Positions 41,244 to 50,532 of a stretch of 57,635 bases of DNA are shown here, one piece after another; positions within the stretch are counted from its first letter, which is position 1; every line of letters starts with the position of its first letter. The stretch is taken from assembly GCA_944359055.1 (NCBI GenBank), contig CALVSO010000009.1, positions 1 to 57,635 on the forward strand, written 5' to 3'. The stretch is from an uncultured Bacilli bacterium (GTDB lineage Bacteria > Bacillota_I > Bacilli_A > RF39 > UBA660). A program made the position numbers and the translations under genes. Below the pieces are notes generated by a model. That model did no database searches. It was not told where the DNA came from and saw only the letters and a list, made by a program, of their open reading frames with translations.

Positions 41244-43352
41244 ATGAATCCATACCAAGAAAATCTTGAAAATGTTTTAGAAAAATATGGACGAGATATC
41301 ACCCAAGCCGTGAAAGATAATAAAATTGATCCTGTTATTGGTCGTGATGATGAAATAAGAAGTATAACTAGAATTTTATCTAGAAAAACTAAAAATAATC
41401 CTGTTTTAATAGGTGAACCTGGTGTTGGTAAAACTGCTATTGTCGAAGGATTAGCTACTCGTATTGTTAAAGGAGATGTTCCTAATAGTTTAAAAAATAA
41501 AACAATTTGGGAACTAGATATGGGAGCTTTAATAGCAGGTGCTAAATACCGTGGTGAATTTGAGGAAAGACTAAAAGCTGTATTAAAAGAAGTAAAAGAT
41601 TCTAACGGTGATATCATTATGTTTATCGATGAAATTCATATGATAGTAGGAGCTGGTGCTTTAGAGGGAGCAATGGACGCTGGTAATATGTTAAAACCAA
41701 TGTTAGCTCGTGGAGAAATTCATTGTATTGGAGCAACTACTTTAAATGAATATCGTAAATATATCGAAAAAGATGGTGCATTAGAAAGAAGATTTCAAAA
41801 AATTTTAGTTAATCCACCTACTGTTTTAGATACTATAACTATTTTAAGAGGATTAAAACCAAAATTAGAAGTATATCATGGAGTTAACATCAAAGATAAA
41901 GCATTAATTGCTGCTGCTTCTTTATCAGATAGATATATAACCGATCGTTTCTTACCTGATAAAGCAATTGATTTAATTGATGAAGCTTGTGCTACTATTA
42001 AAGTACAAATGGAATCAGTACCAACTGAATTAGATACTTTAACAAGACATATAATGCAACTACAAATTGAAAAAGAAGCATTAAAAAAAGAAAAAGATGA
42101 TTTATCAAAACATCGTAAAGAAGAAATTGATAAAGAAATTGAATCTTTAAAAGAAAAAGAATCTAAATTAAGAAAAAGTTGGGAAGAAGAAAAAGAAATT
42201 AATAATTTAATCAATAAGAAAAAAGAAGAAATTGATAGTACTAAACATAAATTAGAAAAAGCTGAAAATGAATATGATTTAGAAACTGCTGCTAAATTAA
42301 GACATGGTGTATTACCTCAATTAGAAAAAGAATTAGCTGAATTAAATAGTAAAAATAAATCTGATATTTTAAGTGATACAGTTGATGACAATGATATTGC
42401 TAAAATAATATCTAAATGGACTAATATTCCTATTAACAAATTAGTTGATAGTGAAAAAGATAAATTACTTAAATTAAATGAAAATATGAAAAAAAGAGTA
42501 AAAGGACAAGATGAAGCTATTAAATTAGTTAGTGATGCTATTATAAGAGCTAGAGCAGGTATCAAAGATCCTAATAAACCAATTGGCTCATTCATCTTCT
42601 TAGGTCCTACTGGGGTTGGTAAAACAGAAGTTGCTAGAACTTTAGCTTATGAATTATTTGATGATGAAAGACACATGATTAGAATTGACATGAGTGAATA
42701 TATGGAAAGTCATTCTGTAGCTAGATTAATTGGATCTCCTCCAGGATACGTTGGATATGATGATGGTGGTCAATTAACCGAAGCAGTTAGAAGAAATCCT
42801 TATAGTATTGTTTTATTTGATGAAATAGAAAAAGCTCATAAAGATGTATTTAATATCTTATTACAAATATTAGATGATGGTCGAATTACTGATTCACAAG
42901 GTAGAACAGTTGATTTTAAAAATACTATTATTATTATGACATCTAATTTAGGTAGTGAATACATTCTAGAAAATGTAGAAAATTCTCATGAATTAGTTAT
43001 GAATGAATTAAGACAAACATTTAAGCCAGAATTTATTAACCGTATCGATGAAATAATAGTATTTAAATCATTAGATAAAAATGTTATTTATGAAATCTTA
43101 GATAAAATTATTAAAGATATTGAAAAGAGATTAAGTGATAAACAATTAAAAATAGTTTTAACTGATAAAGCTAAAAATTATATTGTGGAAAACTCTTATG
43201 ATTCTAGATATGGGGCTCGTCCAATTAAACGATTTGTAACTAAAACTGTGGAAAATTTAATTGCTAATGAAATTATCAACAATGAAGTAAAATATAATTC
43301 AACAATTACAATTGATGTTGATAAAGATTTATACATACAAAAAATAGACTAA
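41244..43352 (+). CDS. clpB: ClpB-type disaggregase lacking the N-domain
   Basis: A 702-residue Hsp100 ATPase. The first AAA+ domain has Walker A GEPGVGKT (residues 57-64) and Walker [13 protein letters not shown] long coiled-coil middle domain (about 255-380, [20 protein letters not shown]) follows, as in ClpB. The second AAA+ domain has [20 protein letters not shown], the pore loop GYVGYDDGG and [14 protein letters not shown]. Full-length ClpB is about 860 residues; here the substrate-collecting N-domain is absent, with a proper promoter and ribosome binding site (AAGGAGG) at this start. Heat-shock control by HrcA is shown by CIRCE. No ClpP-binding loop is evident, fitting disaggregase activity. 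Confidence 0.93.
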   Translation: MNPYQENLENVLEKYGRDITQAVKDNKIDPVIGRDDEIRSITRILSRKTKNNPVLIGEPGVGKTAIVEGLATRIVKGDVPNSLKNKTIWELDMGALIAGAKYRGEFEERLKAVLKEVKDSNGDIIMFIDEIHMIVGAGALEGAMDAGNMLKPMLARGEIHCIGATTLNEYRKYIEKDGALERRFQKILVNPPTVLDTITILRGLKPKLEVYHGVNIKDKALIAAASLSDRYITDRFLPDKAIDLIDEACATIKVQMESVPTELDTLTRHIMQLQIEKEALKKEKDDLSKHRKEEIDKEIESLKEKESKLRKSWEEEKEINNLINKKKEEIDSTKHKLEKAENEYDLETAAKLRHGVLPQLEKELAELNSKNKSDILSDTVDDNDIAKIISKWTNIPINKLVDSEKDKLLKLNENMKKRVKGQDEAIKLVSDAIIRARAGIKDPNKPIGSFIFLGPTGVGKTEVARTLAYELFDDERHMIRIDMSEYMESHSVARLIGSPPGYVGYDDGGQLTEAVRRNPYSIVLFDEIEKAHKDVFNILLQILDDGRITDSQGRTVDFKNTIIIMTSNLGSEYILENVENSHELVMNELRQTFKPEFINRIDEIIVFKSLDKNVIYEILDKIIKDIEKRLSDKQLKIVLTDKAKNYIVENSYDSRYGARPIKRFVTKTVENLIANEIINNEVKYNSTITIDVDKDLYIQKID

Positions 43353-43367
43353 TGTCTATTTTTTTAT
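43341..43367. terminator. Shared terminator between clpB and the convergent lyase gene
   Basis: AAAATAGAC and GTCTATTTT pair across TAAT, with a T-run on the plus strand and an A-run on the other side. Both stop codons lie within the hairpin. Confidence 0.8.
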
Positions 43368-44564
43368 ATATTCTAATGCTTTCATAATTGCTAATTTACC
43401 ATAAGGATACATTAAAGATCCTTGTAAATAAGCTATATATGGTTCTCTCATTGGACCATCACATGATAATTCAATTGAAGATCCTTGAGTAAATGTCCCT
43501 GCTGCCATTATAACTTCATCTTGATAACCTGGCATAGCCCAAGGTATTGGTTCAACATATGAATCAATAGGTGAACCAGCTTGAATACCTTGACAAAATT
43601 TAATTAATTTGTCTTTATCATGAAAAATAATATTTTGAACAATATCTGCTCTTTCTTCATTATATTTAGGTTCTACTTCATAGCCTAAACTTTCAAATAC
43701 TTTACTAGCTAAAATAGCTGTTTTCAAACTACTAGCCACTACACTAGGAGCAAAAAATAATCCTTGTAATATATATTTATTAACACCTAAACTAGGGCCT
43801 ACTTCTTTACCTTCTCCTGGTAAAGTTAAACGTTCACCAACTAATTTAATTAAATCTTTTCTACCAACTACATAAGCACCATTAGGAGCAATTCCTCCAC
43901 CTAAATTTTTAATTAAAGATCCCACTACAATATCCGCACCTACTTCAATTGGTTCTTTAGTTGACACAAATTCACAATAACAATTATCTATCATAATTAT
44001 TACTTCTTTATCAATGTTTTTAATAAATTTTATAACTTTTTCTAACTTATCAATTGTAATGCTTTTTCTAGTAGAATATCCTTTTGATCTTTGAATTTCA
44101 ATAACTTTTATTTTTTTATTTTTTAATACTTCTTCTATTTTTTTATAATCAAAATCATTATCAATTAAATCAATTTGTTCATAATTAACATTAAATGATT
44201 TTAAAGAACTAGGGTTATTTACAATACCTATTACTTCATCCAAAGTATCATATGGTTTACCAGTAATACTAAGTAAAACATCATTAGGCCTAAGAAGTGC
44301 AAATAACGTAACAGTTAAAGCATGACTTCCTGATATAAATTGATTTCTAACAATAGCATCTTCTGCTTTAAATATATTAGCATAAATACTTTCAATAGTG
44401 TCTCTACCACTATCATTATAACCGTAACCAGTAGTTGAATTAAAATGCGTTTCTGATACACTATTTTCTTGAAAAGCTTTTAAAACTTTTTCACTATTAT
44501 AAAAACATACATCATCAATTAATTTAAATTGTTCTAGACATTTTTTTTCAAATTCATCAATCAT
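43356..44564 (-). CDS. Methionine gamma-lyase family PLP enzyme
   Basis: A 402-residue PLP-dependent protein of the Met_gamma_lyase family (PF06838; 'aluminium resistance' or YnbB-like). It has HFNSTTGYGYNDSGRDTIE, the substrate loop RNQFISGSHALTVTLFALL, VIMIDNCYCEFV and the PLP Lys in GSLIKNLGGGIAPNGAYVVG. The likely reaction is alpha,gamma-elimination on a sulfur amino acid, but the substrate is not proven in this family. The ATG at 44564 follows GGTGGTG and overlaps the SDR gene end by 8 bp. It is the last gene of a run starting with the NERD protein. Confidence 0.9.
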   Translation of the reverse strand: MIDEFEKKCLEQFKLIDDVCFYNSEKVLKAFQENSVSETHFNSTTGYGYNDSGRDTIESIYANIFKAEDAIVRNQFISGSHALTVTLFALLRPNDVLLSITGKPYDTLDEVIGIVNNPSSLKSFNVNYEQIDLIDNDFDYKKIEEVLKNKKIKVIEIQRSKGYSTRKSITIDKLEKVIKFIKNIDKEVIIMIDNCYCEFVSTKEPIEVGADIVVGSLIKNLGGGIAPNGAYVVGRKDLIKLVGERLTLPGEGKEVGPSLGVNKYILQGLFFAPSVVASSLKTAILASKVFESLGYEVEPKYNEERADIVQNIIFHDKDKLIKFCQGIQAGSPIDSYVEPIPWAMPGYQDEVIMAAGTFTQGSSIELSCDGPMREPYIAYLQGSLMYPYGKLAIMKALEYIKK

Positions 44565-45279
44565 TTTTAACACCACCATCAACTCTTATTATTGTACTAT
44601 TAATATAAGTATCATTTATTAAATAATTTACTACATTAGCTACTTCTTCTGGATTAGCAAATCTATTTAATAATATTTTATTTAATTGTTTATTTTTAAA
44701 TTCAATATCCATATCTTTATTCATATCAGTATCAACCCAACCACATGCTATAGCATTAACAGTTACATATGGTGCATATATATTAGCGAAATTATGAGTA
44801 ATTGAATTTAATCCCGCTTTAGATGCATCATAATCCAAACTTTCCTTATAATATGTATCAATACCATTAGTAGAAGAAATATTAATTATTTTCCCTTTTT
44901 TATTTTTAAACATATATTCACCAATATATTTGCTAGTTAAAAAAGGACCTATTAAATTAACATCTAATATTCTTTTAAAATTATCCACAGTTTTATCTTC
45001 TAAAATAGTATCAATAGCTATTCCTGCATTATTAATTAACACATCAATTGAATCAAATTTAGAAATTGTATTATCTAGTAATTTTATTACCTCTTCTTCT
45101 TTTGATACATCACTTTTTAAAACTAATACATTAGTATATTTTTCTAATTCTTCCTTAGTTTGTAAAGCAGTAGTATCATCATTTACATAAGTTAAAACTA
45201 AATTATGTTTAGCTTTAGCTAAGAATAAAGCAATAGCCTTTCCTATTCCTCTAGTTCCTCCTGTTATAACTATAGTCAT
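44557..45279 (-). CDS. Short-chain dehydrogenase/reductase
   Basis: A 240-residue SDR. NAD(P)-binding TGGTRGIGKAIALFLA, DVLINNAGIA, catalytic Ser in IINISSTNG, and Tyr/Lys in DYDASKAG (the usual YxxxK). The C-terminus VDGGVKND fits the FabG-like family. It could be a 3-oxoacyl-ACP reductase or an unassigned reductase of the YmfI type; no fatty-acid genes are adjacent. It overlaps the NERD gene by 4 bp (ATGA) and the lyase gene by 8 bp, so it is co-translated with both. Confidence 0.9.
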   Translation of the reverse strand: MTIVITGGTRGIGKAIALFLAKAKHNLVLTYVNDDTTALQTKEELEKYTNVLVLKSDVSKEEEVIKLLDNTISKFDSIDVLINNAGIAIDTILEDKTVDNFKRILDVNLIGPFLTSKYIGEYMFKNKKGKIINISSTNGIDTYYKESLDYDASKAGLNSITHNFANIYAPYVTVNAIACGWVDTDMNKDMDIEFKNKQLNKILLNRFANPEEVANVVNYLINDTYINSTIIRVDGGVKND

Positions 45280-46310
45280 CCATCCACCTCATTTTTTATA
45301 ATATTAACTATTTCGTTTCCATATTTATTAACCTTATATTCTCCAAATCCACTTATTAATTTTAATTCTTCTAAAGATTGAGGTATTTTTTTTATCAAAT
45401 CATCTAATGTTTGATCATTGAATATCATATAAGGTTGAATTTGTTCATAATTAGATTTTTCTTTTCGATATTGTTTTAATCTTATTTTTAATTGTTCTAC
45501 ATCAAATGAATATTTTTCATATTTTAATAATGTATCACATATTTTTTTTATTTTTTCTTCATCACGTATTATATGTTTTTTCTTTTCTTTATTCAATAAT
45601 ACTTCTACTATTTTATCATTTCTAATTATTAAATTTTTATAATCTTTATCACTTTTTTTAAAATTTAAGTATGTGTTATCATTAGTTAATACTACCAATG
45701 ATTCATATTTCAATTTCATTTTCTCTTTTTTTAATATTTCATTAAGTATATTTTCATGTTCAGCATTTTGAGTTAAAGGATTTTTAATTCCTTTTTTATA
45801 CATTCCCATTCTTCTAGTAAATGTTCCATCTTTTTCAATATCAACATTACCATTTAAATTTTTTGACTCTAATATATACATATTTCTTTTAGTAACTAAT
45901 ATAAAATCGATTTGCGCAGTTTTATTGTCACAAGTAAGCATTAAATCATGCAATATATACATAGGAATTCTTGAATTAATTAAATTATAATTTAATCTTT
46001 CTTCGCCAATCATTCCTTTTTGTAAACAATTTATTTTATATCCATTAGTAACTTCATCTAATTTTAGATTATCTAAATTATTATCATTACTCTTACCCTT
46101 ATAATATAAAATTGGTTTTTTAAATTTAGAAAACAAATCTAAATCAATAATATATATAATTAAAAAATATAATAATACAATGGATAAAATTATTAATATG
46201 ATTAGCCAATATTTTGTTATAAAAGAATAAATTAGTCCAAAAACAAACAATACTATTAAACCTGCAAAAAAATCTTCATCATTATTTCTATAATATTTTT
46301 TTCTCGCCAT
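45276..46310 (-). CDS. Membrane-anchored NERD-domain protein with C-terminal HRDC
   Basis: A 344-residue protein. Two membrane helices lie at residues about 15-55 (FFAGLIVLFVFGLIYSF, YWLIILIILSIVLLYFL). The NERD nuclease-related domain is about 95-220, with QKGMIGEERL, the acidic and ELK-like core AQIDFILVTKRNMYILESKN, and the NPLTQNAEH motif. A C-terminal HRDC-like helical domain (about 275-344) has FNDQTLDDLIKKIPQSLEEL and LISGFGEYKVNKYG. Function is uncertain; NERD proteins may cleave or bind nucleic acid. It heads the operon with the SDR and lyase. Confidence 0.88.
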   Translation of the reverse strand: MARKKYYRNNDEDFFAGLIVLFVFGLIYSFITKYWLIILIILSIVLLYFLIIYIIDLDLFSKFKKPILYYKGKSNDNNLDNLKLDEVTNGYKINCLQKGMIGEERLNYNLINSRIPMYILHDLMLTCDNKTAQIDFILVTKRNMYILESKNLNGNVDIEKDGTFTRRMGMYKKGIKNPLTQNAEHENILNEILKKEKMKLKYESLVVLTNDNTYLNFKKSDKDYKNLIIRNDKIVEVLLNKEKKKHIIRDEEKIKKICDTLLKYEKYSFDVEQLKIRLKQYRKEKSNYEQIQPYMIFNDQTLDDLIKKIPQSLEELKLISGFGEYKVNKYGNEIVNIIKNEVDG

Positions 46311-46361
46311 AAGTAACTCCTTTTATTAATTATATCACAAAAAAATAATTGCGAATTACAA

Positions 46362-46922
46362 TTATTTTTCTTTTATTTCGTCAATATATTTATTAACTTT
46401 ACTAGCCCAACTTTTATCAGCAGCATATTTAGAATTCATTTCTTCAGCTGTTGTTAAACCTTTTTGTACATAATTTTTAGCAATATTATCAATAAATCCT
46501 TTAATTCCTTCATCTAAAGTGTCATATTTCATATAAGATCCACCATTACATGATGGGCCACCAACTTGACCACCAACATTATTACATTTCTTAACTAACG
46601 TACTACAATTCCATTTACATCCTGTTTCATGCATTGAAATTGCTACCGCTAAATAAGGATCGACACCTTTTTCTAAAGAATATGTAACATATAGTTCCCC
46701 TTTGTTTTCTAAATCAGAATTTAAGAATCTATTAATTTTATCAATCAATTGTTGTTCTGTTAATCCATCATATACTATTTCTTCTACTTCTTCAGTAACT
46801 TGAACAGTAGATTCCGCTAATAAATTTTGTTTAGGCTCTATTATAGTTGGCTTTTCTACAGTTACATTCATAAAATTACTTACTACAAATAACCCAAGAA
46901 AAACGCACAGCTTTGTTTTCAA
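46362..46922 (-). CDS. Secreted glucosaminidase/lysozyme-like cell-wall hydrolase
   Basis: A 186-residue exported protein with a signal peptide (about residues 1-20) and a linker. Residues about 70-186 form a small lysozyme-like domain: GVDPYLAVAISMHETGCKWN (the Glu of HETG is the likely catalytic acid), CNNVGGQVGGPSCNGGSYMK and KYAADKSWASKVNKYIDEI. Four Cys may form disulfides. It resembles the glucosaminidase family and short autolysins. AGGTG precedes the ATG. It is monocistronic, and its role is probably peptidoglycan turnover. Confidence 0.82.
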   Translation of the reverse strand: MKTKLCVFLGLFVVSNFMNVTVEKPTIIEPKQNLLAESTVQVTEEVEEIVYDGLTEQQLIDKINRFLNSDLENKGELYVTYSLEKGVDPYLAVAISMHETGCKWNCSTLVKKCNNVGGQVGGPSCNGGSYMKYDTLDEGIKGFIDNIAKNYVQKGLTTAEEMNSKYAADKSWASKVNKYIDEIKEK

Positions 46923-46999
46923 AATTTTTTCACCTCTTCATAAAAATTTGGGAAAACGTCTTCAATTTTACCATATTTTTATGATTTAGTCAAATTGAG

Positions 47000-47674
47000 T
47001 TACTCAATTACAAATTGTAAATTTTTGGAAGAATTTGTTCCTTCCTTTAAAACATCATAATTTTCATAAACTTTTTTCACATTTAACCCTACTTTTGTAC
47101 ATATATTTTTAACCTCATCTATACTAAAAATTCTAAATATATGCTCATCATTATACACTTTATTATCAACTTCAAAAATAATTTTACTTTTTTCAATCTT
47201 CAAATCTTTATCATAATTCCAAATCATTGTTCTTTTAATATTATCGCAACAATCAACTTTTTCTCCTGAAGACTGTGGATTATGTAAATCTAATATAATT
47301 TTCCCATTAGGCTTTAATATTTGCTTTAAATTTTTTAAACATAATTCTAATTCATCAATATTTCTCAAGTGATTAATTACAGCAAACATTGATATTATTA
47401 TGTTATATTTTTTATCAATTTTTATATCTAACATATTTTGGTGATATAAACTACCATTTATTCTTGTTTTAGCTATTTCTAACATTTCTTCATTTAAATC
47501 CAATCCGTCTATATTATAATCATTTAATAAAGAAGCATGAATTCCCGTTCCACATCCAATATCAATTATTCTATCATTTTTATCAATAAAATTTTTTAAA
47601 AAATCTACTTCTTTTTTATAATTTTTTTTACTATAAAATTTATCATAGTATTTAGCAAATTCTTTATATTCCAT
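47000..47674 (-). CDS. Class I SAM-dependent methyltransferase
   Basis: A 224-residue methyltransferase. Motif I is IIDIGCGTGIHASLL, motif II NIDGLDLNEEMLEIAK, and the post-I region YNIIISMFAVINHLRN with LKPNGKIILDLHNPQSSG. A C-terminal beta domain completes the fold. The substrate is unknown; neighbours give no clue. AAGGTGG precedes the ATG. It lies just outside the second mobile element and the frameshifted spore-surface gene. Confidence 0.88.
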   Translation of the reverse strand: MEYKEFAKYYDKFYSKKNYKKEVDFLKNFIDKNDRIIDIGCGTGIHASLLNDYNIDGLDLNEEMLEIAKTRINGSLYHQNMLDIKIDKKYNIIISMFAVINHLRNIDELELCLKNLKQILKPNGKIILDLHNPQSSGEKVDCCDNIKRTMIWNYDKDLKIEKSKIIFEVDNKVYNDEHIFRIFSIDEVKNICTKVGLNVKKVYENYDVLKEGTNSSKNLQFVIE

Positions 47675-47752
47675 AAAACCACCTTAATTTTATTTTTATT
47701 ATATATTTTTATAAAAAAAAATACAAGTTAATTTTGTATTTTATTAACATTT

Positions 47753-48568
47753 TTATCTTTGATCACTTATTGTTGCAGAACTATTACTAGCTTCTAAAGC
47801 TGAAAGTGGATCATATGGTGCTCCAGTTGTAGTTCCTGCAAGTAATGCAATATCTACTGCATTTTCTGGTATACCCCACGAATTTCCAGAAAATATAAAT
47901 ACAGCACGATCAACAACATATCCACGAGTATTATACACAACATTATCCATAATAGTTCCCATAGAATTTGGATTTAAATAAGCTGGTTGTCTTAAAGTGT
48001 GAAATATATTATTTCTTACTAATAAATTTGTAATATTAAGCTGTGCTACAAATCCTCTATTTACTACCCAAGTTGAAGAATCTCCTGCCTGATTTGGACC
48101 ATAAATCTGACAATTTAAAATTTGATTTCCATTTCCTCCAATTTGGATAAATTCAACTGGATATGGTTGATCACTAGTCATTGTAAGTCCATCAATCGTA
48201 ATATTATCATTATTGCATAAAAATGGCACAATTGGGGCTTGAAGTAAAATTAATGATCCTGCTCTACCTTTTATTGTTAATCCAGGTATATTCAAAGGAA
48301 TTTGTTGTGTTATTGGATAAATTTCCTTGTAAAACGTTTATAATTCCATTAGGTTCAGCCACAGCTAAAGCTTCATCTATTGCTTGAAAAGGTCTAGCTT
48401 GACTTCCATCACCATCTGGGGCAGCAGTAGATTGAACAAATAAATTATATGGATTAGGTTCTACAATTCCTGTTGGTCCGGTTGGACCATGTGATCCCGG
48501 AACATTATATATACGCAACACGTCATGCTATTTATTTTGTTACATTCATTTCTTCTATTATAATTCAT
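47753..48568 (-). pseudogene. Collagen-like, beta-helix spore-surface-type protein, frameshifted
   Basis: One protein in three pieces. It starts at ATG 48568 after GGAGG (MNYNRRNECNKINSMTCCVY). A 2-bp excess in a TA repeat near 48500 shifts the frame into VPGSHGPTGPTG, a short collagen-like stretch followed by FVQSTAAPDGDGSQARPFQA. One extra T near 48317 breaks it again before NIPGLTIKGRAGS. The rest is a right-handed beta-helix (NITIDGLTMTSD, ILNCQIYGPN, LLVRNNIFHT). Collagen-GXT plus a beta-structured C-domain is typical of exosporium filament proteins. Either a recent pseudogene or a phase-variable gene; both indels are in short repeats. Confidence 0.82.
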
Positions 48569-48665
48569 ATAATATAAACCTCCATTATATATCTTTTATA
48601 TTATATGATAATAAAAATTTATTAGTTCATTAAAAATATGAAAGTTTTTATTAATTTTAAACAAA

Positions 48666-48694
48666 AAAAATTCATAATTTCTTATGAATTTACA
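48666..48694 (-). terminator. Terminator downstream of the AAA+ module
   Basis: On the minus strand AAATTCATAA and TTATGAATTT pair across GAAA, followed by a T-run. It lies about 110 bp beyond the 179-residue gene. The 48569-48804 gap otherwise holds only a hydrophobic reading frame (about 48685-48804) without a usable start. Confidence 0.75.
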
Positions 48695-48804
48695 ATACAA
48701 ACTGGGGCGATAACAAAGGTTATCTGAAACCCTAAAGTAAAAGTTGATAAACAACTAATCACTAAAATAATAATACCATATTTTTTCGATAAATGAAATA
48801 CTTT

Positions 48805-49344
48805 TTAAGCTATTGGTTCCTCGATTAATTTATCTAACACAGCTATTGCCTCAAATTTAAAATTATAGTTATTATTATTTAATATTATTTCTAATTCTTC
48901 CAATATAGATTTTAATTCATTAATGTTAATTTTTCCACCAATATAATATACCCCATTAATAATTAATGGCCTTATTATAGATTGATTATAATCTTTATTA
49001 ATAAATTTATTTTGCTTATTACCTCTCTGCTTATAATAATCAACCTCATGTTCTGATACATCTCTTAACAACTTAATATCATATAATGACTTAAGTTTTT
49101 TTAATATATCTTCAAATTCTTCTACATATTTATCAAATTCAACTAACCATTCATATAATTTTTTAAGTGCTATTTTCAAAAAATGATCGTCTGCCATTCT
49201 TTGTACTTGTTTTTCATATTCAAGTGAATTCATATTTTGTTCTACACGATTTATTTGTGTAGTTAGCGCCAATAACCACCATTGAGACTTAACCATTATC
49301 AAAGTTAGTGGAATTATAGTATTTTCATTATTCTCTTTGCTCAT
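48805..49344 (-). CDS. Unknown protein, third gene of the AAA+ module
   Basis: A 179-residue protein, mostly helical (EYEKQVQRMADDHFLKIALK, VEEFEDILKKLKSLYDIKLL). It has a C-terminal segment PLIINGVYYIGGKININELK and no membrane helix or motif I recognise. The start at 49344 follows GAGGTAAAA. It comes 42 bp after the AAA+ gene on the same strand and shares its terminator, so it probably acts with that ATPase as adaptor or effector. No homologue comes to mind. Confidence 0.7.
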   Translation of the reverse strand: MSKENNENTIIPLTLIMVKSQWWLLALTTQINRVEQNMNSLEYEKQVQRMADDHFLKIALKKLYEWLVEFDKYVEEFEDILKKLKSLYDIKLLRDVSEHEVDYYKQRGNKQNKFINKDYNQSIIRPLIINGVYYIGGKININELKSILEELEIILNNNNYNFKFEAIAVLDKLIEEPIA

Positions 49345-49386
49345 TTTTTACCTCACATAAAAGTCGTAGCCATACTAACTAATTTA

Positions 49387-50532
49387 TTAATTTATATTTT
49401 CAATATATGATATTAAAGTGTTTTGAACAATTTGATTTAAATATCTTATATTTTTAATTGTTTTTATAGTGTCTTTATCAATGTTTTTTAAAACATCTTT
49501 AAAATTAATACTTTTATCATATTTTTCATTATATATATTTACTAACTTTTTACATTTTTCTTGTACATATTTATTTTTTGTTGCATAATCTAATGGTTCA
49601 AATAATACTTTCATGGTAAATCTTGATAATAATGGAGCAGGAATTATATTTTTATAATTCTTTTCATTCAAATTAGAAGTAAAAATAATTAAATAGCCAT
49701 TTAAATCAAATTCGTTTTCATTTAAATCAGTAAATTTTCCATCTTCCAACAGTTCATAAAAGAAATTAAATATATCTGTATCGGCTTTTTCAAATTCATC
49801 TATTAAAATAACTCTAGAATCGCTATTTTGAATTTTATTAGAAAGTTCTCCGCCTCTTTCACTTCCAAAATATCCTTTTGGTGACCCAATTAAACTATTG
49901 AGAGCTCCCTGCGTTTTATAATTACCTAAGTTAATCTTTATCATTTTACTATCTTTATAAAAAGTATTATGAATAATTTTAGCCAATTCTGTTTTTCCAA
50001 TTCCAGAATCACCACATATCAATATAGACATTATTTTTAATTCTCCAAGATTATATAAAATAGAATAATTTTTTATCTGCTTTATCAATTCCTCTTTAAA
50101 CTTTTTATGACCATATAAATTATTATTTAGATTATTTTTTAATAGTTGAATACTATCATCACTTAAATTACTAATATCTATCTTTACTTCATTTTTACTT
50201 TTATATATATTATTTATCGGAATTATGGTCTCAATAAATTGGCCAAAATCACTTTTAAAGCGAGTTAATAAATTAAAATTAATAATAATATGTAAATTTT
50301 CTTTTTTTCTTACTATATTAATTATTTGTTCAACACCTATAGGATTATCTTGTGCACTTTTGTAATAATTAGTAATATCAACATAAATGTTTTTGTCATC
50401 TGTTAATTCTTCTAAGCCATCTTTTTCCAGTATGTTTAAGGCTGTTACTATTATATCATTATCTTTTTTCTCATTCTTGAATTCTTTTAATCTATCAGGT
50501 GTATATGAATATATTATAAGAGGGTTATTCAT
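49387..50532 (-). CDS. Stand-alone Clp D2-like AAA+ ATPase
   Basis: A 381-residue protein with an unknown N-terminal domain of about 135 residues and one AAA+ module of the ClpA/ClpB second-domain type. It has LYGHKKFKEELIKQI, Walker A GDSGIGKTELAKIIHNTFY (174-181), pore-loop region GSPKGYFGSERGGELSNKI, Walker B VILIDEFEKADTDIFNFFYE and sensor 1 LIIFTSNLNE. There is no second ATPase domain or protease-binding loop. It overlaps the upstream membrane-protein gene by 8 bp. A single Clp-like module with a membrane partner in a mobile element suggests an unfoldase in a defence or regulatory system, which is inference. Confidence 0.85.
   Translation of the reverse strand: MNNPLIIYSYTPDRLKEFKNEKKDNDIIVTALNILEKDGLEELTDDKNIYVDITNYYKSAQDNPIGVEQIINIVRKKENLHIIINFNLLTRFKSDFGQFIETIIPINNIYKSKNEVKIDISNLSDDSIQLLKNNLNNNLYGHKKFKEELIKQIKNYSILYNLGELKIMSILICGDSGIGKTELAKIIHNTFYKDSKMIKINLGNYKTQGALNSLIGSPKGYFGSERGGELSNKIQNSDSRVILIDEFEKADTDIFNFFYELLEDGKFTDLNENEFDLNGYLIIFTSNLNEKNYKNIIPAPLLSRFTMKVLFEPLDYATKNKYVQEKCKKLVNIYNEKYDKSINFKDVLKNIDKDTIKTIKNIRYLNQIVQNTLISYIENIN

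Noticed and set aside
48685..48804. Small hydrophobic ORF after the 179-residue gene (reading IIILVISCLSTFTLGF).
   Set aside because: It is open and hydrophobic but has no ATG, GTG or TTG start with a ribosome binding site.
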